From Platycnemis pennipes (Eukaryota > Arthropoda > Insecta > Odonata > Platycnemididae), in NCBI GenBank assembly GCA_933228895.1, contig OW121846.1, positions 41,868,107 through 41,932,106 on the forward strand: 64,000 bases of DNA. The letters run 5' to 3'. Within the stretch, counting starts at the first letter, position 1; the number at the start of each line of letters is the position of its first letter. The notes under the pieces were generated by a model that was not told the DNA's origin, did no database searches, and saw only the letters and a list, made by a program, of their open reading frames with translations. Below, piece after piece: positions 47,689-59,499 of this stretch. A program made the translations under genes and the position numbers.

Positions 47689-47945
47689 ATAAAGGCAATA
47701 AACCGTAGCAAAATACTAAAAAACTGCTAACGTGCGTTCTATCAAAAAGGAATTTCCGCAAATAAAATCATTTTTACCACCGTTATTTATCTAAAAATGA
47801 TTGTTTTCCCCCTTTTCAGCATAAATCAGCGCAATAATGTAAATTTTTTAGGCAAAAAAAGAAAATCCTTCTAGGTGTTATACAAATAGTGAAATTCCTC
47901 CAACTAAATATTTTCATTCCGATTTTTCAACTAAAATTGACTCAT
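47689..47945 (-). repeat. Direct duplicate patch within the inverted block, copy 1
   Basis: Nearly identical to 54,349-54,600 at an offset of about 6,660 bp, including the rare 'taaaggcaataaaccgtagc' and 'gattgttttccccctttt'. Sequence outside the patch does not continue to match. Confidence 0.82.
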
Positions 47946-47999
47946 TCGTCTATTCTCAGAAGAGTTAATCGCATTTGTTGCAAATTGTCTTAGCAAAAT

Positions 48000-48920
48000 T
48001 ATAAAAATCTTGCTAAATGGCGTTCCCAAAAAAATTAAAATATTATAACTTAATTCATTTTATTACTTCTTTGCTAAAATTGACTCTGCCGTCTCTTCTC
48101 CAAACATGCTTCACTACTTAAATGCAATATTTTCTACCGAATAAAAAAATCCTGCTAAGGTGAGGTCTTTTAAATCGGAATATCAGCAATATAAATAATT
48201 TTTACGCCCGTTTTTCATCTAAAAATGACCTTTTCCCCTGTTTTCAGAATGCTTCAGCACAATAAATGAACAGATTCTTAGCAAAATAAAAAAAAATCCT
48301 ACTAAGAGGCGTGTTCCCAACGATAAAATTCTTCCAACCAAAATGTTTTACCGCAGTTTTTTAATTACAATTGACTCTTTCGACCTTTTTCAGAACGGGT
48401 CACCGCATTTATTACAAAATTTCTTAGAAAAAAAAAGAATCCTTCTAAGAGGCGTTCCTACAAAAATAAAATTATTCCAACTAAATATATATTTACCGGT
48501 TTTTCTTCCTAAAATTGACTCTATCGTCACTTCATTAAATAGCACACCGCAATAAATGCAATATTGCACAGCAAAATAACAAAATTCCGCCTTTGAGGCG
48601 TTCTTTCAAACAGGAATTTCTACCAATTTAAGAAAATTTTTACCGCCGTTTCTCATCTAAAAATGACTCTTTCCCCTATTTTCAGAATAGTTCAGCAATA
48701 TTATTGCAAAATTTCTAAAAAAAAAATTCTACTGAGAGTCGTTCTCTCAAATTTGAATATCTTAATGCTGAAATAATTTTACCACTATTTTTCTATTAAA
48801 ATAGACCATTTTGCCTATCCTCAGAACAGATTACAGCAATTAATGCATAATTTCAAAGGAAAATAAAATAATCCTGCTATGACGCGTTGTCTTGAAATTG
48901 AATTTTTTCAATTTCAATTC
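48000..48920 (-). repeat. Degraded HOR segment, copy 1 (3.85-kb spacing)
   Basis: Runs parallel to 51,847-52,770: 'aaacatgctt' occurs at 48,102 and 51,949, and the hairpin monomer at 48,892 and about 52,742. Several monomers in the same order, clearly more diverged than the core. Confidence 0.78.
48892..48917. repeat. Perfect 11-bp hairpin, loop of 4
   Basis: TTGAAATTGAA, loop TTTT, TTCAATTTCAA. It sits just before box 1 of a shortened monomer in the reverse block. Confidence 0.9.
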
Positions 48921-50560
48921 TGTTTTTCAACAACACTCGACTATTTCGTCTCTTCTCTTGACATGTCTCCTAAATTATTACAAAACTTCAAAGCGAAATA
49001 ATAAAATCCTGCTGTGAGTCGTTGCCTTAAAATTGAATTTACCGCTTTATTTCGACTACAATTATCTCATTCGTATATTCTCGATAGAGTTCATCGCATT
49101 TGTTGCAAAGTTTCTTAGCAAAATAATAAAAATTCTGCTAAATGGCGTTCTCTAAAAAATAGCATTCATCCTACTTATTCATTTTCACCCTCGTTTTTCA
49201 ACTAAAATTTACACTTTCGCCCATTCAATGAACAGGTCATCGCATTTATTGAAAAATGTCTTAGAAAATAAAAAAAATCTTGCTAAGAGGCGTTCTCTCA
49301 AAATGGATAATGTTCCAAATAAATTCATATTTACCCCGTTTTTCAGCTCAAATTGACTCTGTAGTCTCCTCTCCAAACAGTTCACCGCTTTAAATGCTAT
49401 ATTTCCTACCAAATAAAAATTTCTACTAAGGGACGTTCTGTTAAAAAGTAATTTCTAACAAATAAATGCATTTTTACAGGCGTGTTTTATTTAAAAGGAC
49501 TGCTTCCCTTATTTTCAAAATAGTTCAGTGCAATTGCTTCAAAATGTTTAGGGAAAATAAAGAAAATCCTGCTAAGAGAATTTACAAATTAATGTAATAA
49601 TTTTTCCCAAAATATTAGCAAATTTCAAAGAGAAATAATGAAATTCCTATGTAAGTCGTTGCATTGAAATTAATTTTACAGCTGTTTTTCAACAAAAAAT
49701 TATAAAAAATTCTACCGAGAGGAGTTCTTTCAAATTTGAAACTCTTATCACTGAAATAATTTTACCACTAATTTTCAACTAAAATAGACCCTTTTGCCTC
49801 TCTTCAGAACAGATCACAGCAATTAATGCATAATTTCAAATTAAAATAAAAAAATCCTGATATGAGGCGTTGTCTTGAAATTGAATTTTTTTTATTTCAA
49901 TTCTGTTTTTCAACTACACTCGACTATTTAGTCTCTTCTCTGGACATGTCTCCCAAATTATTACGAAACTTCAAGGCGAAAATATAAAATCCTACTGTGA
50001 GTCGTTTGATTGAAATTAAATTTACCGCAGTTTTTCAACTAAAATTGACACATTCGTCTATTTTCAGAAGTGTTTAACGCATTTGTTGCAAACGTTTTTG
50101 GACAAATTATAAAAATCTTGCTAAATATCGTTCCCATAAAAATAAAAATATTATAACTAAATTCAAGTTATTGCTTTTTTTGCTTAAATTGTCTCTGACT
50201 GCTCTTCTTCAATCATTTCACCGCAATAAATGCAATATTTCCTACCAAATAAAAAAATCCTGCCAAGGGGCGATGTTTCAAATCGGAATTTCAGCAAAAT
50301 AAATTAATTTTTACTGCCGTTTTTCATCTAAAAATTGACTCTTTCCCCTATTCTCAGAATATTTCAGCGATATTTTTGCAAAGTTTCAAAAAAATAAAGA
50401 AAATTCTACTGAGAGGAGTTCTCTCAAATTTTAAAATCTTAATACTGAAATAATTTTACCACTATTTTTCTACTAAAATAGACTTTATTCCTCTCCTCAG
50501 ACCGTTACACAGCAATAAATGCCAAATTTATTAGCAAAATAAAAAAATCCTGCTAATAGG

Positions 50561-50778
50561 CGTTATATGAAGTATGAAATTTTCTCGCTAAAATCATTTT
50601 AACCCCAATATTTCTACTAAAAAAACTGTAACTTCCATTTACAAAACAGATCACCGTAAAAATGTAATATATAATATGATATCAAAATTAACCAAATAAA
50701 TTCCTTTTTACCTCTGTTTCCAGCTAATATTAAATATGATTTTGAAATGAAAAAATCCTCTTCTAAGATGCTCTCTCA
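50561..50778 (-). repeat. T-type fused monomer, copy 2
   Basis: Reverse-oriented copy between 'cgttatatga' and 'gatgctctctc', with the A+T core 'gtaatatataatatgatatc'. Box 1 is missing in the middle. Confidence 0.82.
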
Positions 50779-51085
50779 ATTATGAAATTCTTTCAAAAAA
50801 ATTCATTTACATCACTACTTTTCTACTTAAAGTAACTGTTATGCCTATTTTCGGAGCAGTCTGCTGCATTTATTGCAAATTTCTAAACAAAATAAAGAAA
50901 ATCCTGTTAAGAGGCGTTCTAAAAAAAATTCTACTGAGAGTCGTTCTCTTAAATTTGAAATTCTTCCTGCTTAAATAATTTTACCACTATATTTCTACTA
51001 AAATAGACCCTTTTACCTCTCCTCAGAACAGATCACAGCAATTACTGCATAATTTCAAAGGAAAAAAAAAGAAATCCTGCTATAG

Positions 51086-51303
51086 GGCTTTATATTATAT
51101 ATGAAATTTTCTCGCTAAAATCATTGTAACGCCGATTTTTCTACTAAAATAACTGTAACGTCTAAGCACATAACAGTTCACCGTAAAAATGTAATATGTA
51201 TATAATATCAATATAAACCAAATAAATTCCTTTTTATCGCTATTTCCAGCTAATATTAAATATGATATTGAATTGAAAAAAATCCTTTATGAGATGCTCT
51301 CTC
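51086..51303 (-). repeat. T-type fused monomer, copy 3
   Basis: Same structure as copy 2, about 510 bp from it. A+T core 'aatatgtatataatatcaa'. Confidence 0.82.
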
Positions 51304-51846
51304 AAATATAAAATTCTTTTAATAAAATTCATTTACATCACTACTTTTCTACTTAAAATCACTCTTATGCCTATTTAAGGAGCAGTCTTCTGCATTTATT
51401 GCAAATTTATAAACAAAATAAAGTAAATCCTCTTAAGAGACGTTCACCCAATAATGAAATTCTTCCATATAAATTTATTTTTACCGCTTTTTTCAGCTTA
51501 AATTGAATCTTCAATAAAGTTAACAGCAATAAATGCAAAAAACCTTAGCAAAATAATAAATAAACTGCTAAGGTGCGTTCTATCAAAAAGGAATTTCAGC
51601 AAACAAATTAATTTTTACCCCCGTTATTTATCTAAAAATGACTATTTTTTCCCTCTTCTCAGCATAATTCAGCGCAATAATGTATATTTTGTAGGCAAAA
51701 AAAGAAAATCCTGTTAGAAGGTTTTCAACAAATAATGACATTCCTCCAACTAAATATTTTTATACCGTTTTTTCAACTGAAATTGACTCATTCGTCTATT
51801 CTCAGAAGAGTTAATCGCATTTGTTGCAAATTTTATTAGCAAAATT

Positions 51847-52770
51847 ATAAAAATCTTGCTGAATGGCGTTCCCAAAAAAATTAAAATATAATAACTTAAT
51901 TCATTTTATAATTTTTTTTGCTAAAATTGACTATGCCGTCTTTTCTCGAAACATGCTTCACTGCTTTAAATGCAATATTTCCTAACAAATAAAAAAATCC
52001 TGCCAAGGGGCGGTCTTTAAAATCAGAATTACAGCAATATAAATTAATTTTTTAGGCCCTTTTTTCATCTAAAAATGACCTTTCCCCGTGTTTTCAGAAA
52101 ACGAAAGCACAATTAATGAAAATATTCTTAGCAAAATAAAAAAAGAAATCCTGCTAAGAGGCGTGTACACAATAATAAAATTCTTCCAACCAAATATTTT
52201 TACCGCTGTTTTATAAACAATAACTGACTCTTTCTACCTTTTTCAGAACGGGTCACTGCATTTAAGGCAAAATTTCATAAAAAAAAGAATCATCCTAAGA
52301 GGTTCTCTCTCAAAAATAAAATTATTCCAACTAAAGTCATATTTACCGGTTTTTCTTGCTAAATTTGACTCTTTCGTCACATCACAAAATAGCTCACCGT
52401 AATGATTGCAATATTTCTTAGCAAAATAAAAAAATTCCGGCTATGAGGCGTTCTCTCAAACAGGAATTTTACCGAAATAAAAAAATTTTTACCGCCGTTT
52501 CTCATTTAAAAATGACACTTTCCCCAATTTTCAGAATAGTTCAGCAATATTATTGCAAAATTTCTAAAAAAAAAAATTCTACTGAGAGGAGTTCTATCAA
52601 ATTTGAATATCTTAATGCTAAAATAATTTTACCACTATTTTTCTACTAAAATAGACCCTGTTGCCTCTCCTCAGAACAGATCATAGCAATTAATGCATTA
52701 TTTCAAAGGAAAATAAAAATAATCCTGCTATGAGTCGTTGTCTTGAAATTGAATTTTTTCCAATTTCAAT
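51847..52770 (-). repeat. Degraded HOR segment, copy 2 (3.85-kb spacing)
   Basis: Partner of 48,000-48,920 with the same order of monomer types. Confidence 0.78.
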
Positions 52771-52859
52771 TCTGTTTTTCAATTACACTCGACTATTTCG
52801 TCTCTTCTCTGCACATGTCTCCCAAATTATTACAAAACTTCAAAGCGAAATAATAAAAT

Positions 52860-53860
52860 CCTGCTGTGAGTCGCTGCCTTGAAATTGAATTTACCGCTGT
52901 TCTTCGACTACTACTGACTCATTCGCCTAATCTCGGTAGAGTTCATCGCATTTGCTGCAAAATTTCTTAGCAAAACAATAAAAATTCTGCTGATTGGTGT
53001 TCTCTAAAAAATAACATTCATCCTACTTAATTCATTTTCACCCTGGTTTTTCAATTAAAATTGACTCTTTCGCCCATTCAATGAACAGGTCATCGAATTT
53101 ATTGAAAAATGATTTAGAAAATAAAAAAAATCTTGCTAAGAGGCGAGGCGTTCTCTCAAAATAAATAATGTTCCAACTAAATTCATATTTGCCGCGTTCT
53201 TCGGCTCAAATTGACTCTGTCGTCTCCTCTCCAAACAGTTCGCCACTTTAAATGCTATGATTCCTACCAAATAAAAAATTGTACTAAGGAGGGTTCTTTC
53301 AAAAATATAATTTCAGACAAATAAATTCCTTTTTACTGTCGTTTTTCATCTAAAAATGACTCTTTTCCCTCTTTCATAAATAGTTCACGTCAATTAATGC
53401 AAAATTTATTAGAAAAATAAAGAAATCCTGCTGAGAGACGTTCCCTAAATTATGTAATTCTTTCAACTAAAATCATTTTTACCACTATTTTTCCACTAAA
53501 ATAGACTATTTTCCTCTCCTCAGACCAGTACACAGCATTGAATGCCATATTTCATAGCAAAATTAAAAAATCCTGCTAATGGGCGTTATATAAAACATGA
53601 AATTTTCTCGCTAAAATCATTTTAAGCCCTATTTTTCTACTAAAATAACTGTTACGTCTATTCACATAAGAGTTCACCGTAAAAATGGAATATATAATAT
53701 AATATCAAAATAAACCAAATAAATTACTTTTTATCGCTTTCTCCAGCTAAAATTAAATATGATATTGAAATGAAAAAAATCCTCGTCTAAGGTGCTCTCC
53801 CAATATGAATTTCTTTCAACAAAATTCATTTACATCACTACTTTTCTACTTACATTCACA
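52860..53860 (-). repeat. Left arm of a ~1-kb inverted duplication
   Basis: The reverse complement matches 57,250-58,245 very closely over T-type, m7-like and hairpin-family monomers. A 5-bp duplication 'aggcgaggcg' at 53,141-53,150 has its exact mirror 'cgcctcgcct' at 57,957-57,966 and occurs nowhere else I looked. Coordinates sum to about 111,107-111,117 along the arms, so only small indels separate them. Confidence 0.9.
53583..53810 (-). repeat. T-type fused monomer, copy 4 (inside left inverted arm)
   Basis: Mirror partner of the copy at 57,306. Shared details include 'acgtctattcacata' and 'cgctttctccagc' on this strand. Confidence 0.85.
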
Positions 53861-54020
53861 CTTATGCCTATTTTCGGAGCAGTCTGCTGCATTTATTGCA
53901 AATTTCTTAACAAAATAAAGAAAATCCTGTTAAGAGGCGTTCACCCTTTTGCCTCTTCTCAGAACAACTCACAGCATTTAATGCATAATTTCAAAGGAAA
54001 ATAAAAAAATTCTACTATGA

Positions 54021-54239
54021 GGCGTTATATAAAATATAAATTTTCTCGCTAAAATCATTTTAACCCCTCTTTTTCTACTAAAATAACTGTAATGTCTATT
54101 CACATAACAGTTCACTGTAAAAATATACTATCTAATATATTATCAAAATAAACCAAATGAATTCATTTTTACCGCTTTTTCCAGCTAATATTAAATATGA
54201 TATTGAAATGAAAAAAATCCTCTTCTAAGGTGCTCTCTC
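54021..54239 (-). repeat. T-type fused monomer, copy 5
   Basis: Reverse-oriented, about 430 bp from copy 4, between 'ggcgttatat' and 'ggtgctctctc'. Confidence 0.82.
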
Positions 54240-54348
54240 AAATATGAAATTCTTTCAAAAAAATTCATTAACATCACTTCTTTTCTAATTAAAATCACTC
54301 TTATGTCTATTTTCGGAGCAGTCTTCTGCATTTTTTGTAAATTTCCTA

Positions 54349-54600
54349 ATAAAGGCAATAAACCGTAGCAAAATAATAGAAAACTGCTAAGGTGCGTTCT
54401 ATCAAAAAGGAATTTCCGCAAACAAAATCATTTTTACCACCGTTATTTATCTAAAAATGATTGTTTTCCCCCTTTTCAGCATAATTCAGCGCAATAATGT
54501 AAATTTTTTAGGCAAAAAAAGAAAATTCTTCCAGGTGTTCAACAAATAATGAAATTCCTCCAACTAAATATTTTATTCCGATTTTTCAACTAAAATTGAC
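54349..54600 (-). repeat. Direct duplicate patch within the inverted block, copy 2
   Basis: Partner of 47,689-47,945. Its right end jumps to another monomer type near 54,600 ('gactctttcccctattctc'), so it is a short exchanged patch. Confidence 0.82.
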
Positions 54601-55233
54601 TCTTTCCCCTATTCTCAGAATAGTTCAGCGATTCCTGTCAAAGGTAGGTATTTAAAATCGGAATATCAGGAAAATAAATTAATTTTTACGCCCGTTTTTC
54701 ATCTACAAATGACTCTTTTTCCCTGTTTGTAGAATACTTCAGCACAATTAATGAAAATATGCTTAGCAAAATAAAAAAAATCCTGTTAGGAGGCATGTTC
54801 TCAATAATAAAATTTTTCTAACTAAATATTTTTACTGCTGCTTTTTTAACTATATTTGACTCTTATGACATTTTTCAGAACGGTTCGCCGCATTTATTGC
54901 GAAATTTCTTAGAAAAATAAAGAATCCTCCTAAGAGACGTCTCAAAAAAAAATTTTTGCAACTTAATTCATATTTACCGGTTTTTCTAGCTAAAATTGAC
55001 TCTATCGTCACTTCACAAAAAAGCTCACCGTAATGATTGCAATATTTTTACAAAAAATAAAAAAAGTTCTGCGGAGAGTCGTTCTCTCAAATTTGAAATT
55101 CTTATTACTGAAATATTTTTACCACTATTTTTCTACTACAAAAGACCCTTTTGCCTCTCCTCAGAACAGATCACTACAATTAATGCAAAATTGCAAAGGA
55201 AAATCTAAAAAAATCCTGCTTTGAGACGTTATC

Positions 55234-55260
55234 TTGAAATTGAATTTATTTCAATTTCAA
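55234..55260. repeat. Perfect 11-bp hairpin, loop of 5
   Basis: TTGAAATTGAA, loop TTTAT, TTCAATTTCAA. The loop differs from other copies while the stem is unchanged. Confidence 0.9.
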
Positions 55261-57150
55261 TTCTGTTTTTAAACAACACTCGATTATTTCGTCTCTTCTC
55301 TTTACATCTCTCCCAAATTACTACAAAACTGCAAAAGGAAATAATAAAATCCTGCTGTTAGTCGTTGCCTTGAAATTGAATTTACCGCTGTTCTTCGACT
55401 ACAATTATTTCATTCGCATATTCTCGGGATAGTTCATCACATTTGTTGCAAAATTTCTTATCAAAAAATTAAACATTCTGCTAAATGGCGTTCTCTAAAA
55501 AATAAAATTCATCCTACTTAATTCATTTCAACCCTCCTTTTTCAACTAAAATTGACTCTTTTGCCCATTCACAGAACAGGTCATCTCATTTATTGAACAA
55601 TGCTTTAGAAAATAAAAAAAATGCTAACAGGGGTTCTTTCAAGTTCTTTTCTTAGCAAAATAATAATAATTCTGTTAATTGGCGTTCTCTTAAACATAAA
55701 ATTCAGCACAATAATGAAAAGAATCTTAGCAAAAGAAAAAAATCCTGCTAAGAGGCGTGTTCCCAATAATAAAATTCTTCCAAACAAATATTTTTACCGC
55801 TGTTTTTTAACTATAATTAACTCTTTCGACCATTTTCAGAACGGGTCACCGCATTTATTGCAAAATTTCATAGAAAAAAAAAGCCTCCTAAAAGGCCATC
55901 TCTCAAAAATAAGATTATTCCAACTAAATTCAGCAATACCGGTTTTTCTTGCTAAAATTGAATCTATCTACCCTTCACAAAATAGTTCATCGTAATGATT
56001 GCAATATTTCTTAGCATATTAAAAAAAATCCGGCTATGAGGCGTTCTCTCAAACAGGAATTTCTACCAAATAAAGAAAATTTTTACCACCGTTTTCATCT
56101 AAATATGACTCTTTCCCCTATTCTCAGAATAGTTCAGCGATATAATTGAAAAATGTATACAAAAAGTTTAAAAAATTCTACAGAGAGGCGTTCTCTCAAA
56201 TTTGAAATTCTTCCTACAGAAATTATTTTACCACTAATTTTCAACTAAAATATACCCTTTTGCCTCTCTTCAGAACAGATCACAGCAATTAATGCATAAT
56301 TTTGAAGATAAATGAAAAAATCCTTCTATGAGGCGTTGTTTTCAAATGGAATTTTTTTCAATTTCAATTCTGTTTTTCAAAATACACTCAACTATTTCGT
56401 CTCTTCTCTAGACATGTCTCCCAAATTATTACAAAACTTTAAAGTGAAATAAAAACTTCCTGCTGTGAGTCGTTGCCTTGAAATTGAATTTACCGCTGTT
56501 CTTCGACTACAAATGACTAATTCGCCTATTCTCTGGAGAATTCATCGCATTTGTTGCAAAATTTCAAAATAAAAAATTCTGCTAAATGGCGTTCTTTAAA
56601 AAATTCATTTTAACACTCCTTTTTCAACTAAAATTGACTCTTTCGCCCATTCACAGAATAGGTCATCGCATTTATTGAACAATGCCTTAGAAAATAAAAA
56701 AAAATCCTGCTAAGAGGGGTTCTCTCAAAATGGATAATGTTCTAACTAAATTCATATTTACCGCGGTTTTCAGTTCAAAGTGACTCAGTCGTCTCTTCTC
56801 CAATCAGGTCACCGCTTTAAATGCTGTTTCCTAACAAATAAAAAATCCTACTAAGGGGCGTTCTTTCAAAAAGGAATTTCAGACAAAAAAATTCATTTTT
56901 ACTGCATTTTTTTATCTAAAAATGACTCTTTTCCCTCTTTTATAAATAGTTCAGGTAAATAATGCAAAATTTATTAGAAAAATAAAGAAATCCGGCTGAG
57001 AGGTGTTCCCTCGAATATGACATTCTTTCAACTAAAATCATTTTTACCACTATTTTTTCTACTAAAATAGACTCTTTTGCTTCTCCTCAGATCATTACAC
57101 AGCAATAAATGACAAATTTATTTAGCAAAATAAAAAAATCCTGCTAAGAG

Positions 57151-57212
57151 GCGTTATAAAAAATATGAAATTTTCGCGCTAAAATCCTTTTAACCCCTTT
57201 TTTTCTACTAAT
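57151..57212 (-). repeat. T-type fused monomer, copy 6, cut by the right inversion breakpoint
   Basis: Only the first about 62 bp remain ('gcgttataaa' to 'tttctacta'). In the other copies 'tttctactaaaataactg' follows; here forward-oriented sequence follows instead. Confidence 0.83.
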
Positions 57213-57216
57213 AAAT
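57205..57216. other. Right inversion breakpoint
   Basis: Reverse-oriented sequence '...ttttctacta' changes to forward-oriented 'ataaatgcagaaactcc'. Base skew flips back to G above C. Confidence 0.88.
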
Positions 57217-57249
57217 GCAGAAACTCCTCCGAAAATTGGCATAAGAGTG

Positions 57250-58245
57250 ATTTTAAGTAGAAAAGTAGTGATGTAAATGAATTTTTTTGAAAGAATTTCA
57301 TATTTGAGAGAGCACCTTAGAAGAGGATTTTTTTCATTTCAATATCACATTTAATTTTAGCTGGAGAAAGCGATAAAAAGGAATTTATTTGGTTTATTTT
57401 GATATTATAAAATATATTACATTTTTACGGTTAACTGTTATGTGAATAGACGTTACAGTTATTTTAGTAGAAAAATAGGGCTTAAAATGATTTTAGCGAG
57501 AAAATTTCATGTTTTATATAACGCCCATTAGCAGGATTTTTTAATTTTGCTATGAAATATGGCATTTAATGCTGTGTACTGGTCTGAGGAGAGGAAAAGA
57601 GTCTATTTTAGTGGAAAAATAGTGGTAAAAATGATTTTAGTTCAAAGAATTACATAATTTAGGGAACGCCTCTCAGCAGGATTTCTTTATTTTTCTAATA
57701 AATTTTGCATTAATTGACGTGAACTATTTATGAAAGAGGGAAAAGAGTCATTTTTAGATGAAAAACGACAGTAAAAAGGAATTTATTTGTCTGAAATTAT
57801 ATTTTTGAAAGAACCCTCCTTAGTACAATTTTTTATTTGGTAGGAATCATAGCATTTAAAGTGGCGAACTGTTTGGAGAGGAGGCGACAGAGTCAATTTG
57901 AGCCGAAGAACGCGGTAAATATGAATTTAGTTGGAACATTATTTATTTTGAGAGAACGCCTCGCCTCTTAGCAAGATTTTTTTTATTTTCTAAGTCTTTT
58001 TTCAATAAATTCGATGACCTGTTCATTGAATGGGCGAAAGAGTCAATTTTAATTGAAAAACCAGGGTGAAAATGAATTAAGTAGGATGAATGTTATTTTT
58101 TAGAGAACACCAATCAGCAGAATTTTTATTGTTTTGCTAAGAAATTTTGCAGCAAATGCGATGAACTCTACCGAGAATAGGCTAATGAGTCAATTGTAGT
58201 CGAAGAACAGCGGTAAATTCAATTTCAAGGCAACGATTCACAGCT
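57250..58245 (+). repeat. Right arm of a ~1-kb inverted duplication
   Basis: Mirror of 52,860-53,860, separated by about 3.4 kb. It starts within about 50 bp of the right inversion breakpoint. Beyond 58,245 similarity drops to the level of other family members. Confidence 0.9.
57306..57515 (+). repeat. T-type fused monomer, copy 7 (inside right inverted arm)
   Basis: From 'gagagagcaccttag' to 'tatataacgccc', about 210 bp. A+T core 'gatattataaaatatatta'. Confidence 0.85.
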
Positions 58246-58337
58246 GGATTTTAGTATTTCGCTTTGAAGTTTTGTAATTATTTGGGAGACATGTCCAGAG
58301 AAGAGACGAAATAGTTGAGTGTAGTTGAAAAACAGAA

Positions 58338-58364
58338 TTGAAATTGAAAAAAATTCAATTTCAA
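58338..58364. repeat. Perfect 11-bp hairpin, loop of 5
   Basis: TTGAAATTGAA, loop AAAAA, TTCAATTTCAA, directly before 'gacaacgcctcatagcag'. Confidence 0.9.
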
Positions 58365-59499
58365 GACAACGCCTCATAGCAGGATTATTTTATTTTCCTT
58401 TGAAATTATGCATTAATTTCTGTGATCTGTTCTGAGGATGGGCGAAAGAGTCATTTTAGTAGAAAATTAATGGTAAAACTATTTTAGTATTGAGATTTTC
58501 AAATTTGAGAAAACTTCTCTCAGTAGAATTTTCTTAATTTTTTTTATAAATTTACTGAACTATTCGCTGAACTATTCTGAGAATAAGGGGAATAGCCATT
58601 TTTAGATGAAAAACGGATGTAAAAATTTTCTTAATTTGGTAGAAATTCCTGTTTGAGAGAACGCCTCAAGGCTGGATTTTTTTATTGGTAGGAAATCTTG
58701 CAATTAATGCGGTGAAATATTTGGAGAAAATACGACAGAGTCAAATTTCGCATAACAAAGCAATAAAATTAATTTTGTTATAATATTTTTATTTCTTTGG
58801 GAACGCAATTGAGCTAGAATTTTATAATTTTGCTAAGAAATTTTTCAACAAATGCGATAAACACTTCTGAGAAAAGGGCAAAAGAGTCAATTTTAGTTGA
58901 AAAACAGCGGTAAATTTAATTTCAATGCAACGACTCACAACAGGATTTTATAATTTCGCTTTTAAATTTTGTAATAATTTGGGAGACATGTCAAGTGAAG
59001 CGACCAGATAGTTGAGTTTAGTTGAAAACAGTATTGAAGTTAAAAAAAATTCAATTTCAAGACAACGCCTCATAGCAGGATTTTTTTTCCTTTGAAATTA
59101 TGCATTAATTGCTGTGATTTGTTCTGAGGAGAGGCAACATGGACTATTTTTATTGAAAATAAGTGGTAAAATTATTTCAGTATAGGCATTTTCAAATTTG
59201 TAAGAACACCTCTTAGTAGACATTTTTTTATTTTTTTAGAAATTTTGCTGTAATTTCGCTCAACCTAATTTAAAAAAAGCGGTAAAAATTTTGGTTAGAA
59301 GAATTTTATTATTTGGAACTCGCCTCTTAGCAGCATTTTATTTTTTTGTTAAGAATCTTTTCAAAAATTGTGCTGAAGTATTTTAAGAATAGGGGAAAGA
59401 GTCGTTTTTAGATGAAAAACGGCGGTAAAAATTAATTAATTTAGCTGAAATTCCAATATGAAAGATCGCCCCTTGGCAGGATTTTTTTATTTGGTAAAT

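Larger units (their letters stand above)
47559..57212 (-). repeat. Inverted satellite block, reverse orientation
   Basis: About 9.65 kb in which every landmark appears as its reverse complement ('gaggcgttctctc', 'ttaccgctgtttttcaac', 'gactctttcgcc'). C exceeds G on the given strand. Monomers are diverged, with frequent fusions and deletions. Long-range similarity has spacings of about 2.48-2.50 kb and 3.85 kb. The 124-codon open frame at 55,621-55,995 lies in ordinary repeat sequence and is not considered a gene. Confidence 0.92.

Noticed and set aside
55621..55995. 124-codon open frame, the longest in the window
   Set aside because: It lies across ordinary reverse-oriented monomers and its translation is built from the same low-complexity peptide words as other repeat frames. 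A single longer frame among hundreds of monomers is not evidence of a gene.
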